Assembly: GCF_035497915.1 (NCBI RefSeq)
Contig: NZ_DATJCS010000009.1
Location: 7,689 to 71,688 of the forward strand
From: Serpens sp035497915
GTDB lineage: Bacteria; Pseudomonadota; Gammaproteobacteria; Pseudomonadales; Pseudomonadaceae
DNA length: 64,000 nucleotides
Direction of reading: 5' to 3'
Positions 1-7,674 of this stretch are shown here, piece by piece; position 1 is the stretch's first letter, and every line of letters begins with the position of its first letter. The notes under the pieces were generated by a model that searched no databases, had not been told where the DNA came from, and saw only the letters and a program-made list of their open reading frames with translations. The position numbers and the translations under genes were made by a program.

Positions 1-561
1 GGTCGGATAAAGGTGCCGCAGACCGGAGCCGAGCACGCCGATGGTGCGCCCGCCGACCCGCAACGCCGCCTCATGGGCGGCACCGTCGATGCCCAGCGCC
101 AGCCCGCTGGTGACCACGAAACCGCCACCGGCCAGCTCGCGCGAAAAGCGCGCCGCGCATTCCAGTCCCGGCCGCGAGGCGCGCCGGCTGCCGACGATGG
201 CCAGTTGCGGGCGCTCCAGCAGGGCCGGATCACCGGCGATGAACAGCAGCGGCGGCGCGTCGTCCAGCTCGGCGAGCAGGGCCGGATACTTGGGATGGTC
301 CCAGCACAGCAGGTGCTGGTCGGGCTGCTCGAGCCAGGCCAGGGTGGCATGGGCGCACTGGCGCACTGGCGGGCTGCGCCGCGCCTCGGCGCATACGGCG
401 GGCAAGCCCAGCGCGCGCCAGGCGGAAGCCGGGGCGCTGAGGGCGGCGCTGGCGCTGTCGAAGGCTTGCAGCAGGCGCCGGTAGCGGCGCGGCCCCAGCT
501 CCGGCAAGGCATGCAGGCGCAGGCGCGCTTCCAGTTCGGCAGGCGAGGGTGGGTGGCTCAT
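1..561 (-). CDS. dprA: DNA processing protein DprA (Smf), N-terminal part, cut by window edge
   Basis: Minus-strand frame open from an ATG at 561 to the window edge, giving 187 residues starting MSHPPSPAELEARLRLHALP. It contains an N-terminal helical (SAM-like) part and then the start of the Rossmann-like DprA domain: LAIVGSRRASRPG followed by SGLALGIDGAAHEAAL and TIGVLGSGL, which are hallmark segments of the family. DprA binds incoming single-stranded DNA and loads RecA during transformation. It lies downstream of tsaP in the same direction, as in other Pseudomonas. The C-terminal half is outside the window, so integrity cannot be judged. Confidence 0.93.
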   Translation of the reverse strand, partial: MSHPPSPAELEARLRLHALPELGPRRYRRLLQAFDSASAALSAPASAWRALGLPAVCAEARRSPPVRQCAHATLAWLEQPDQHLLCWDHPKYPALLAELDDAPPLLFIAGDPALLERPQLAIVGSRRASRPGLECAARFSRELAGGGFVVTSGLALGIDGAAHEAALRVGGRTIGVLGSGLRHLYPT

Positions 562-709
562 GCGATCGTCCCTGATCGGCAGATGGATGGATCAGGGCAG
601 GATAGACGGGAGCGGAAATTGTGGGGGCGGGCCTATCCGGCGGCCAGACCTACCCGGCGGGATCATCCCGGCCAGAGGTCGGCCCCCGATGCACAACCGC
701 AGCCCCGTC

Positions 710-728
710 GGCCGGCGTGAAGCCGGCC
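710..728. repeat. short GC-rich inverted repeat between dprA and tsaP
   Basis: A perfect 7-bp inverted repeat (GGCCGGC at 710-716, GCCGGCC at 722-728, 5-nt loop) with no T tract. It resembles the GC-rich palindromes scattered through Pseudomonas intergenic regions, but a single copy cannot be assigned to a family. The surrounding non-coding stretch 562-821 otherwise holds only the tsaP terminator. Confidence 0.35.
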
Positions 729-764
729 CCACAGGGTAGGGCGATGTCCTCGTCGTCGTGGCCG

Positions 765-796
765 AAAAAAAACCGCTCCGCCAGAGGCGAGAGCGG
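765..796 (-). terminator. Rho-independent terminator of tsaP
   Basis: Read on the minus strand, a GC-rich hairpin (CCGCTC...GAGCGG arms) is followed by a run of eight T (the eight A at 765-772 on the plus strand). It begins about 25 nt after the tsaP stop codon and separates tsaP from dprA, which therefore probably has its own promoter. Confidence 0.85.
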
Positions 797-821
797 TCGG
801 GGTAAATCCCTGCGAACCGGA

Positions 822-1847
822 TCAGGGATTGCGAACCTTGTCGAGCACCGCCATCTGCCGGGTGGCCTGCAGGATCAGCCCGTAGCTGAGCTTCTCGTAG
901 CTGCGGAACACCATCAGCAGACCGGCGCGCTCGTCGGGAATCTTCACCTGCTCGCCGGTGAGGCGGTCACGCACCGTCTCGCCGGTCTTGTAGATGGCCA
1001 GCACGTTGCCTTCACTCACACCGTCGCGGCGCCCCTTGTTGAGGGTCACTACGTCGTACAGGCCGATCTGCGTCACGCCGCGCGGCACGTCGAGAATCAG
1101 GCCGTCGACGGTCTGCAGCGGCTCGCTGGGCATGAAGGAGGAGGTCAGCGCCCGTTCCTCGGTGGAGAACAGGCGGTCGGCGATGCGGATTTCCTGGGTG
1201 GAACGGCTCAGGCGCAGGGTGGTGATGTCGCCTTCCTCGCCGATACGCTGGCCGGTGCCGATGTCGTCGGCGTTGATGCCCAGCACCTCGCGGGTGACCG
1301 GGTCGACATAGGTGCGGCCCTGGCGGTAGATGCCATATACCGGCTCGGCGTTGGGGAAGTGGCCGCGCGCATAGACACGGTCGTCCTTGCCGCTGATCAC
1401 TCGCTCGGCGTTGCCGGCCACGATATAGGGCGCACGTTCGAATTCATCGGCGCTGTCGACGATGCGGTTGGCGAGCAGGAAGCTGTTGATCGCCTCCAGC
1501 GGAATCGGCGCGATGGCCTCGACCATTGGGGTGCTGCGCATCTGGGGCGAGAGCTTGACGGTGCCGCGCGAGGCGCCGCGCTCCAGGGTCAGGCGCGGCT
1601 GGCCGTCCACGTAGACCAGGCTGAGCACGTCGCCCGGGTAGATCAGGTGCGGATTTTCCACCTGCGGGTTGACGTGCCAGATCTGCGGCCATTTCCACGG
1701 CAGGTTGAGAAACCGCGCGGAGATATCCCACAGGGTGTCGCCCTTGACCACCGTGTAGCGCTCCGGGTGGCCGTCTCGCAGCTCGACCTGGGCTTGGGCC
1801 AGGGCGCCGCCGGTCAGCAGCAGCAGGGCGAGTAGTGTTTTCCTCAT
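822..1847 (-). CDS. tsaP: LysM-domain periplasmic protein, TsaP-like (secretin-associated, type IV pili)
   Basis: 341 residues. Residues 1-19 form a signal peptide (MRKTLLALLLLTGGALAQA) and residues about 29-80 a LysM peptidoglycan-binding domain (YTVVKGDTLWDISARF, then NPHLIYPGDVLSL). The long remainder has no motif I can name with certainty, but matches the length and gene position of the P. aeruginosa PA0020/TsaP family, reported to help anchor the type IV pilus secretin to peptidoglycan. It is divergent from def, upstream of dprA, and followed by a strong terminator. The LysM and export calls are seen in the sequence; the TsaP name rests on family length and synteny and is less certain. 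Confidence 0.85.
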   Translation of the reverse strand: MRKTLLALLLLTGGALAQAQVELRDGHPERYTVVKGDTLWDISARFLNLPWKWPQIWHVNPQVENPHLIYPGDVLSLVYVDGQPRLTLERGASRGTVKLSPQMRSTPMVEAIAPIPLEAINSFLLANRIVDSADEFERAPYIVAGNAERVISGKDDRVYARGHFPNAEPVYGIYRQGRTYVDPVTREVLGINADDIGTGQRIGEEGDITTLRLSRSTQEIRIADRLFSTEERALTSSFMPSEPLQTVDGLILDVPRGVTQIGLYDVVTLNKGRRDGVSEGNVLAIYKTGETVRDRLTGEQVKIPDERAGLLMVFRSYEKLSYGLILQATRQMAVLDKVRNP

Positions 1848-1997
1848 GAGCTGAATCCCTTTATCATGTGGCTCCGCGCGAAACTGCCCGGCCCCGTCTC
1901 GAAGCCTTGAAAACCGTGGGCTGCAGGCACTTTTGCACCGCTGCCGGATCTTAGCAGCGGGCCTTTTTCCAATTGCATACCTGTTTCACAAACGCTT

Positions 1998-2504
1998 ATG
2001 GCCATTCTCAACATCCTCGAATTCCCCGATCCGCGGCTGCGCACCCTCGCCAAGCCGGTGGACGTGGTCGATGACAGCATTCGTCAGCTGGTCGACGACA
2101 TGTTCGAGACCATGTATGCCGCCCCCGGCATCGGCCTGGCAGCGACCCAGGTAAACGTGCACCTGCGCGTGGTGGTGATGGACCTGTCCGAGGACCAGTC
2201 CGAACCCCGCGTGTTCATCAACCCCGAGTTCGAAGCACTCACCGACGAGATGGAGCAGTACCAGGAAGGCTGTCTGTCGGTGCCCGGTTTCTATGAGAAC
2301 GTCGACCGCCCGCAGAAGGTGAAGATCAAGGCGCTGGACCGCGACGGCCAGCCCTACGAGCTGATCGCCGAAGGCCTGCTGGCCGTGTGCATCCAGCACG
2401 AATGCGACCACCTCAACGGCAAGCTCTTCGTCGACTACCTGTCGCAGCTCAAGCGCGACCGCATCAAGAAGAAGCTGGAAAAACAACATCGCCAGCAGGC
2501 GTGA
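1998..2504 (+). CDS. def: Peptide deformylase
   Basis: 168 residues, the normal length. It removes the formyl group from the N-terminal methionine of new proteins, using a bound metal. All three family motifs are present: GIGLAATQ (44-51), EGCLS (90-94) with metal ligand Cys92, and HECDH (134-138) with His134, His138 and catalytic Glu135. It opens the def-fmt-rsmB-trkA series, is divergent from tsaP, and is separated from fmt by a short hairpin terminator. Pairing with fmt is the classic formylation/deformylation arrangement. Confidence 0.98.
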   Translation: MAILNILEFPDPRLRTLAKPVDVVDDSIRQLVDDMFETMYAAPGIGLAATQVNVHLRVVVMDLSEDQSEPRVFINPEFEALTDEMEQYQEGCLSVPGFYENVDRPQKVKIKALDRDGQPYELIAEGLLAVCIQHECDHLNGKLFVDYLSQLKRDRIKKKLEKQHRQQA

Positions 2505-2516
2505 TCCGAACCCAAA

Positions 2517-2539
2517 GGCTTGCTTCGGCAAGCCTTTTT
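2517..2539 (+). terminator. Terminator or attenuator between def and fmt
   Basis: Perfect 7-bp stem (GGCTTGC / GCAAGCC) closed by a stable TTCG tetraloop and followed by TTTTT. It sits 12 nt after the def stop and 15 nt before the fmt start. Because it lies inside an apparent operon, it may only partly terminate and set a def:fmt ratio; that is inference. Confidence 0.85.
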
Positions 2540-2554
2540 CGTCAGTGAGCTCCC

Positions 2555-3487
2555 ATGCGTATCGTCTTCGCCGGCACCCCCGAATTCGCCGCCCAGCACC
2601 TGCAGGCCCTGCTTGAGGCAGGCCGCCAGGTGGTAGCCGTCTACACCCAGCCCGACCGCCCGGCCGGGCGTGGCCAGAAGCTGATGCCCAGCCCGGTGAA
2701 GCAACTGGCGGTCGAGCACGGCATCCCGGTCTTTCAGCCGCAGACTCTGCGTGATCCGGCCGCCCAGGCGGAACTGGCCGCACTGCAACCCGACCTGATG
2801 GTGGTGGTCGCCTACGGGCTGATCCTGCCGCAGGTGGTGCTGGATATTCCGCGTCTGGGCTGCATCAACAGTCATGCCTCGCTGCTGCCGCGCTGGCGCG
2901 GCGCGGCGCCGATCCAGCGCGCGGTGGAGGCCGGCGATGCCGAATCCGGCGTGACCGTGATGCAGATGGAAGCGGGCCTGGACACCGGACCGATGCTGCT
3001 CAAGGTCAGCACGCCGATCGGAGCCCAGGATACCGGCGGCACGCTGCATGATCGTCTGGCCGAACTGGGCGCGCGCGCCATCGTCGAGGCCGTCAATGGG
3101 CTGGAGGCTGGCACGCTCAGCGGCGAAGCGCAGGACGATGCGCTGGCCTGCTACGCCCACAAGCTCAGCAAGGACGAGGCGCGCCTGGACTGGAGCCGCC
3201 CGGCCGTCGAACTGGAGCGGCAGATCCGCGCGCTGCACCCGTGGCCGATCTGCCACAGCAGCCTGTCTGGCGAAGCGGTGAAGGTGCATGCCGCGCAACT
3301 GGCCGACGGCACTGGCGCGCCGGGCACGATTCTCGACGCCGGCAAGGACGGCGTGCGCGTGGCCTGCGGCCAGGGCGCGCTGCTACTCACCCGCCTGCAG
3401 TTGCCGGGCGGCAAGCCGCTTGCCTTCAGCGATCTGTACAACAGCCGCCGCGAGCAGTTCGCCGCCGGCCTGGTGTTCGGCGCATGA
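2555..3487 (+). CDS. fmt: Methionyl-tRNA formyltransferase
   Basis: 310 residues. It transfers a formyl group from 10-formyl-tetrahydrofolate to initiator Met-tRNA. The N-terminal Rossmann domain starts RIVFAGTPEFAA; the loop region includes SLLPRWRGAAPIQRA. Catalytic residues by family alignment are Asn105, His107 and Asp143 (INSHASLLP and GLDTGPML). The C-terminal OB-like tRNA-binding domain spans roughly 210-305. The stop codon overlaps the rsmB start (ATGA), so the two are translationally coupled. Confidence 0.98.
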   Translation: MRIVFAGTPEFAAQHLQALLEAGRQVVAVYTQPDRPAGRGQKLMPSPVKQLAVEHGIPVFQPQTLRDPAAQAELAALQPDLMVVVAYGLILPQVVLDIPRLGCINSHASLLPRWRGAAPIQRAVEAGDAESGVTVMQMEAGLDTGPMLLKVSTPIGAQDTGGTLHDRLAELGARAIVEAVNGLEAGTLSGEAQDDALACYAHKLSKDEARLDWSRPAVELERQIRALHPWPICHSSLSGEAVKVHAAQLADGTGAPGTILDAGKDGVRVACGQGALLLTRLQLPGGKPLAFSDLYNSRREQFAAGLVFGA

Positions 3488-4797
3488 ATCCGCGGCTAGC
3501 GGCCGCCCAGGCCCTGGCGGCGGTGCTGCAGGGCCGCGCCTCGCTGGGCAGCAGCCTGCCGCCGCTGCTCGAGCGCGTCGAAGTCCGTGATCGGGGGCTG
3601 GTGCAGGAGCTGGCCTTCGGCACTGCCCGCTGGCAACCGCGTCTGGCGCTGCTGGTCGAGAAGCTGCTGGAGAAACCGTTCAAGGCCGCCGACCGTGATG
3701 TCGAAGCCCTGTTGCTGGTCGGCCTCTATCAATTGTTCTACACCCGCGTTCCGGCGCATGCGGCCATCGGCGAAACGGTCGGCTGTTCGGACAAGCTGAA
3801 GAAGCCCTGGGCCAAAGGCCTGCTGAATGCCGTGCTGCGCCGTGCGCAGCGCGAAGGCGAGGCGCTGTTCGCCGAGCTGGAACGCGACCCGGTCAGCCGC
3901 ACCGCCCATCCGCGCTGGCTGCAGAAGCGCCTGAAGGCCGACTGGCCGGAACACTGGGAAGCCATCTGCGCAGCCAACAACCTGCATCCGCCGCTGATCC
4001 TGCGCGTCAACCGCCGCCACGGCAGCCGCGACGCCTATCTGGATGAACTGCGCGCCGCCGGACTGGAAGCGGAGCCCTGCGCGTTCAGCCCCGACGGCAT
4101 CCGTCTGCTGCAGCCCTGCGACGTCACCGGCCTGCCGGGCTTCGCCGAAGGACGGCTCAGCGTACAGGACGAAGCCGCACAACTGGCCGCCGGCCTGCTG
4201 GAACTGGCCCCCGGTCAGCGCGTGCTGGACGCCTGCGCCGCGCCGGGCGGCAAGACCTGTCATCTGCTGGAACGCGAGCCGGGCCTGGGCGAAGTGATCG
4301 CCCTGGACGCCGAACCGCTGCGCCTGACCCGCGTGCGCGAGAACCTTGAACGCCTGCGCCTGCAAGCCACGCTGGTCGCCGCTGACGCTCGCGACACCGC
4401 CGCCTGGTGGGACGGCAAGCCGTTCCAGCGCATCCTGCTCGACGCACCCTGTTCAGCCACCGGGGTGATCCGCCGCCATCCGGACATCAAGCTCACCCGC
4501 CAGGCCGAGGACATCAGTGCCCTGGCCACTCTGCAGGGCGAACTGCTGGACGCCCTGTGGCCGACCCTGGAGGTGGGCGGCATCCTGCTCTACGCCACCT
4601 GTTCGGTGCTGCCGGAGGAAAACAGCGCTAACATCGGCGCCTTCCTGGCCCGTACCCCAGGCGCGCGCGAACTGGGCATTCCCGGCGACTTCGGCCTCAA
4701 GCCGGCGCATGGCCGCCAGTTGCTGCCGCAGCCGGACGGCCACGATGGTTTCTACTACGCCAAGCTGATGAAGATCGCCGCTGGCCCACGCGGCTGA
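3484..4797 (+). CDS. rsmB: 16S rRNA (cytosine-967-C5)-methyltransferase RsmB
   Basis: 437 residues from the ATG at 3484, which overlaps the fmt stop; the open frame extends further upstream but only inside fmt. The N-terminal NusB-like RNA-binding domain (about 1-140) is followed by a SAM-dependent methyltransferase domain. Visible motifs: DACAAPGGKTCHLLE from residue 249 (SAM binding), DAPCSATG from 320 (Cys323) and YATCS from 370 (Cys373), the two cysteines used by m5C RNA methyltransferases. It modifies C967 of 16S rRNA. Confidence 0.97.
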   Translation: MNPRLAAAQALAAVLQGRASLGSSLPPLLERVEVRDRGLVQELAFGTARWQPRLALLVEKLLEKPFKAADRDVEALLLVGLYQLFYTRVPAHAAIGETVGCSDKLKKPWAKGLLNAVLRRAQREGEALFAELERDPVSRTAHPRWLQKRLKADWPEHWEAICAANNLHPPLILRVNRRHGSRDAYLDELRAAGLEAEPCAFSPDGIRLLQPCDVTGLPGFAEGRLSVQDEAAQLAAGLLELAPGQRVLDACAAPGGKTCHLLEREPGLGEVIALDAEPLRLTRVRENLERLRLQATLVAADARDTAAWWDGKPFQRILLDAPCSATGVIRRHPDIKLTRQAEDISALATLQGELLDALWPTLEVGGILLYATCSVLPEENSANIGAFLARTPGARELGIPGDFGLKPAHGRQLLPQPDGHDGFYYAKLMKIAAGPRG

Positions 4798-4842
4798 TTC
4801 TCTGACGGCCAGGCCCAATCCACCCGCAAACGGAGCACAACG

Positions 4843-6216
4843 GTGAAGATCATCATTCTCGGCGCGGGGCAGGTGGGCGGCACGCTGGCCGAGCACCTGG
4901 CCAGCGAGGCCAACGACATCACCGTGGTCGATACCGATGGCGACCGCCTGCGCGAACTGGGCGATCGCCTGGACATCCGCACCATCCAGGGCCGCGGCTC
5001 GTTTCCCACCGTGCTGCGCCAGGCCGGCGCCGACGACGCCGACATGCTGGTGGCGGTAACCAACAGCGACGAGACCAACATGGTCGCCTGCCAGGTGGCC
5101 TACACCCTGTTCCACACCCCGACCAAGATCGCCCGGGTGCGCGAGCCGGCCTACCTGACCCGCGCGGGCCTGTTCGACAATGAGGCCATTCCGGTCGACG
5201 TGCTGATCAGCCCGGAACAGGTGGTGACCAACTACATCAAACGCCTGATCGAATACCCCGGCGCCCTGCAGGTGATCGACTTCGCCGACGGCAAGGCGCA
5301 ACTGGTGGCCAGCCGGGCCTACTACGGCGGGCCGCTGGTCGGTCAGCAGCTCAAGGAGCTGCGCGCCCACATGCCCGGCGTGGACACCCGTGTGGCGGCC
5401 ATCTACCGGCGCAACCGGGCCATCGTGCCGCAGGGCGACACAGTGATCGAGGCCGACGACGAGGTGTTCTTCATCGCCGCGCGCGGCAACATCCGCGCGG
5501 TGATGAGCGAGCTGCGGCGCCTGGAGGACAGCTATCGGCGCGTGGTGATCGCCGGCGGCGGCAACATCGGCGAACGCCTGGCCGAGGCCATCGAGAGCCG
5601 CTACCAGGTGAAGATCATCGAGAAGAGTCCGGCGCGCTGCCGCCACCTCTCCGAAGTGCTGGACAGCACCATCGTGCTGCAGGGCAGCGCCTCGGACCGC
5701 GACCTGCTGCTGGAAGAGAACATCAACGACGCGGACATGTTCCTGGCACTGACCAACGACGACGAGGCCAACATCATGTCCTCGCTGCTGGCCAAGCGCC
5801 TCGGCGCGCGCAAGGTCATCACGCTGATCAACAACACCGCGTATGTCGATCTGGTGCAGGGCGGCGAGATCGACATCGCCATCAGCCCGCAGCTGGCCAC
5901 CATCGGCACCCTGCTCACCCACGTGCGCCGGGGCGACGTGGTCAGCGTGCACTCGCTGCGTCGCGGCGCCGCCGAGGCCATCGAGGCCATCGCCCACGGC
6001 GACGCCAAGTCCAGCAAGGTGGTGGGCCGGCGCATCGGCGAAATCGCCCTGCCGCCGGACACCACCATCGGCGCGGTGATCCGCGACGAGGAAGTACTGA
6101 TCGCCCACGACGACACGGTGATCGAGTCCGGCGACCACGTGATCCTGTTCCTGATGGACAAACGCCATATCCGCGATGTGGAACGGCTCTTCCAAGTGGG
6201 GCTGGCATTCTTTTAA
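4843..6216 (+). CDS. trkA: Trk system potassium uptake regulatory protein TrkA
   Basis: 457 residues from a GTG start (preceded by CGGAG). It is the cytosolic NAD(H)-binding regulator of TrkH/TrkG potassium channels. The sequence shows two tandem RCK units, each with a nucleotide-binding glycine motif (IILGAGQVGGTLAEHLA near the start; VVIAGGGNIGERLAEAIE near residue 235) and each followed by a TrkA-C domain (about 150-225 and 370-455). Gene order rsmB-trkA is conserved in gammaproteobacteria. No trkH lies in the window. Confidence 0.97.
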   Translation: MKIIILGAGQVGGTLAEHLASEANDITVVDTDGDRLRELGDRLDIRTIQGRGSFPTVLRQAGADDADMLVAVTNSDETNMVACQVAYTLFHTPTKIARVREPAYLTRAGLFDNEAIPVDVLISPEQVVTNYIKRLIEYPGALQVIDFADGKAQLVASRAYYGGPLVGQQLKELRAHMPGVDTRVAAIYRRNRAIVPQGDTVIEADDEVFFIAARGNIRAVMSELRRLEDSYRRVVIAGGGNIGERLAEAIESRYQVKIIEKSPARCRHLSEVLDSTIVLQGSASDRDLLLEENINDADMFLALTNDDEANIMSSLLAKRLGARKVITLINNTAYVDLVQGGEIDIAISPQLATIGTLLTHVRRGDVVSVHSLRRGAAEAIEAIAHGDAKSSKVVGRRIGEIALPPDTTIGAVIRDEEVLIAHDDTVIESGDHVILFLMDKRHIRDVERLFQVGLAFF

Positions 6217-6246
6217 GGTGGGCGGGTCCGCAGGGAGACCGCCGTC

Positions 6247-6564
6247 ATGCTCGCATCGCTGGAAAACATGCTCGCCAAGGGAATCGACAACCCGCTGCTG
6301 CGCTTCGGGCTCGGCAAGGGCTATCTGGATGCCGGCGATCCGGCCAGGGCCGCCGAGCATCTGCGCCGCTGCGTGGCGCAGGATCCCAAGTATTCCGCCG
6401 CCTGGAAGCTGCTGGGCAGGGCGCTGCAGGCCAGTGGCGACCTCGACGGCGCACGCCAGGCCTGGCAACAGGGCCTGCAGGCGGCGCAGGGTCACGGCGA
6501 CAAGCAGGCCGAGAAGGAAATGACCGTGTTCCTGGCCAAGCTGGACAAGCCAGCGCGCCAGTAA
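6247..6564 (+). CDS. Small TPR-repeat protein
   Basis: 105 residues built of tetratricopeptide-type helices: LLRFGLGKGYLDAGDPARAA, then WKLLGRALQASGDLDGARQA, i.e. about two to three TPR units, with no signal peptide. Such proteins act as interaction scaffolds; the partner is unknown. It lies 30 nt after trkA in the same direction and is probably co-transcribed. A TPR protein occupies the same place in other Pseudomonas. A palindromic repeat follows its stop codon. Confidence 0.85.
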   Translation: MLASLENMLAKGIDNPLLRFGLGKGYLDAGDPARAAEHLRRCVAQDPKYSAAWKLLGRALQASGDLDGARQAWQQGLQAAQGHGDKQAEKEMTVFLAKLDKPARQ

Positions 6565-6580
6565 GAGCGAGTCGAGGGGC

Positions 6581-6643
6581 TGGTAGGGTGGTCAACGCAA
6601 CACGTTGGCCACGGCGGCCGGAACAGCGCCGATCGCCCTACAC
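6581..6643. repeat. Imperfect palindromic intergenic repeat
   Basis: The ends GGTAGGG (6581-) and CCCTACACC (-6643) are complementary, and the left arm GTAGGGTGGTCAACGC resembles a family of GTAGGGTGG-type palindromes common between Pseudomonas genes. It lies between the convergent TPR gene and yhhQ, overlapping the yhhQ stop codon, where it may act as a shared terminator or mRNA end. Confidence 0.5.
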
Positions 6644-7291
6644 CTGAGCTGTGGCCGGGCGCCCCGGCAGCAGCCGCATCAGGGTGTTGAGCAGCATGCC
6701 ATACAGCGGTACGAACAGCGCCAGGCTGATGGCCAGCTTGATCACGTAGTCCACCGTGGCGATTTCCACCCAGTTGGCGGCCATGAACGCGTTGCTGCTG
6801 TTCCAGAAGGCCACCGAGAAGAACACGAAGGTATCCATCAGCGTGCCCAGCGTGGTCGAGGCGGCGGGCGCCACCCACCACTGACGCAGGCGCCGCAGGC
6901 GGTCGAACACCTGGATGTCCAGCCATTGACCGACCACATAGGCGGCAAAACTGGCCAGCGAGATGCGCAGCACGAAATCTTTGAATTCCAGCAGGGCATC
7001 CACGCCCCGGTAGGCGCCTTCCTGGAACAGCACCGAGACTCCGTAGGAGGCCAGCAGCGCCGGCAGCATGACGCGGGCAATTACCCGGCGCGCGGCCTGC
7101 TTGCCGAGCAGGCGCACGGTCAGGTCGGTGGCCAGGAAGATGAACGGGAAACTGAACGCGCCCCAGGTGGTGTGCCAGCCGAACAGGCTGACCGGCAACT
7201 GCACCAGGTAGTTGCTGACGATGATGATGAGGATGTGAAACACGATCAGCACGGCCAGCGCGCGCTGGACGGCCAGGGTAGGCAACGGCAT
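6638..7291 (-). CDS. yhhQ: Queuosine precursor transporter, YhhQ/VUT (DUF165) family
   Basis: 217 residues from the ATG at 7291; a weakly supported longer frame upstream runs through the PilZ gene region and is not used. About six hydrophobic segments. Family hallmarks include NYLVQLPVSLFG, FPFIFLATDL, SYGVSVLFQEGAY and STTLGTLMDTFVFF. Members of this family take up 7-cyano- or 7-aminomethyl-7-deazaguanine for queuosine synthesis in tRNA. A good ribosome-binding GGA lies 7 nt before the start, directly after a hairpin and an A7 run (see the regulatory entry). Confidence 0.88.
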   Translation of the reverse strand: MPLPTLAVQRALAVLIVFHILIIIVSNYLVQLPVSLFGWHTTWGAFSFPFIFLATDLTVRLLGKQAARRVIARVMLPALLASYGVSVLFQEGAYRGVDALLEFKDFVLRISLASFAAYVVGQWLDIQVFDRLRRLRQWWVAPAASTTLGTLMDTFVFFSVAFWNSSNAFMAANWVEIATVDYVIKLAISLALFVPLYGMLLNTLMRLLPGRPATAQV

Positions 7292-7298
7292 CGGATGA

Positions 7299-7330
7299 TC
7301 CTTTTTTTGAGCTGGGGTGAGGGAACCCAT
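7299..7330 (-). promoter_or_regulatory. Possible preQ1-I-like leader upstream of yhhQ (tentative)
   Basis: Minus strand, reading towards yhhQ: a 4-bp stem (TGGG at 7329-7326 with CCCA at 7316-7313), a loop beginning TTCC, then an A7 tract (7308-7302) and GGAT, 7 nt before the ATG. preQ1-I riboswitches share this order: short stem, C-containing loop, A-rich tail and a 3' segment that pairs into the loop to hide the ribosome-binding site. Here loop TCC could pair with GGA. The match is only structural and partial; the conserved tail CUAAGG is not present as such. Confidence 0.3.
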
Positions 7331-7392
7331 GAGTGCCCGTGGAGGCGCGGGCGGCATTCTAGCGATTTTTCCGGCGCGGCGGGAGCCGCGCG

Positions 7393-7674
7393 TCATTCGA
7401 GAATGTAGAGCAGCCCGGCACCGTGCTCGTCGGTGCGCTGGATCTCCATCTCCAACACCGGCGCCGGGGTCGGCAGGCCCTGGATCTGCGCCTTGAGGCG
7501 CGAGCCCACAGGCAACCGCCCCAGCTCGCGCAGCTCGATGTAGATGCCCACCGTGGAGAAGTCGCGGGTGCTGGCATCCCTTTCGCCGAAGCTCTCGTGC
7601 CAGACGCGAATCTGCCACTGCAGCGGCGTGCGCGAATGACGGCGGCGATTGCCGCCAGCCTCGGTCAGTACCAC
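7393..7674 (-). CDS. PilZ-domain protein (c-di-GMP binding)
   Basis: 93 residues from a GTG that overlaps the last 10 nt of the upstream acyltransferase gene, implying translational coupling. Both c-di-GMP contact motifs of PilZ domains are intact: RRxxR (R11-R12-H-S-R15) and DxSxxG (D38, S40, G43 in DFSTVGIYI). It is a stand-alone PilZ domain, so probably acts by binding another protein. The partner may be the acyltransferase encoded just upstream, but that is only suggested by gene order. Confidence 0.9.
   Translation of the reverse strand: MVLTEAGGNRRRHSRTPLQWQIRVWHESFGERDASTRDFSTVGIYIELRELGRLPVGSRLKAQIQGLPTPAPVLEMEIQRTDEHGAGLLYILE

Noticed and set aside
4453..6495. 680-codon open frame antisense to rsmB/trkA
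   Set aside because: Shadow frame spanning two well supported genes.
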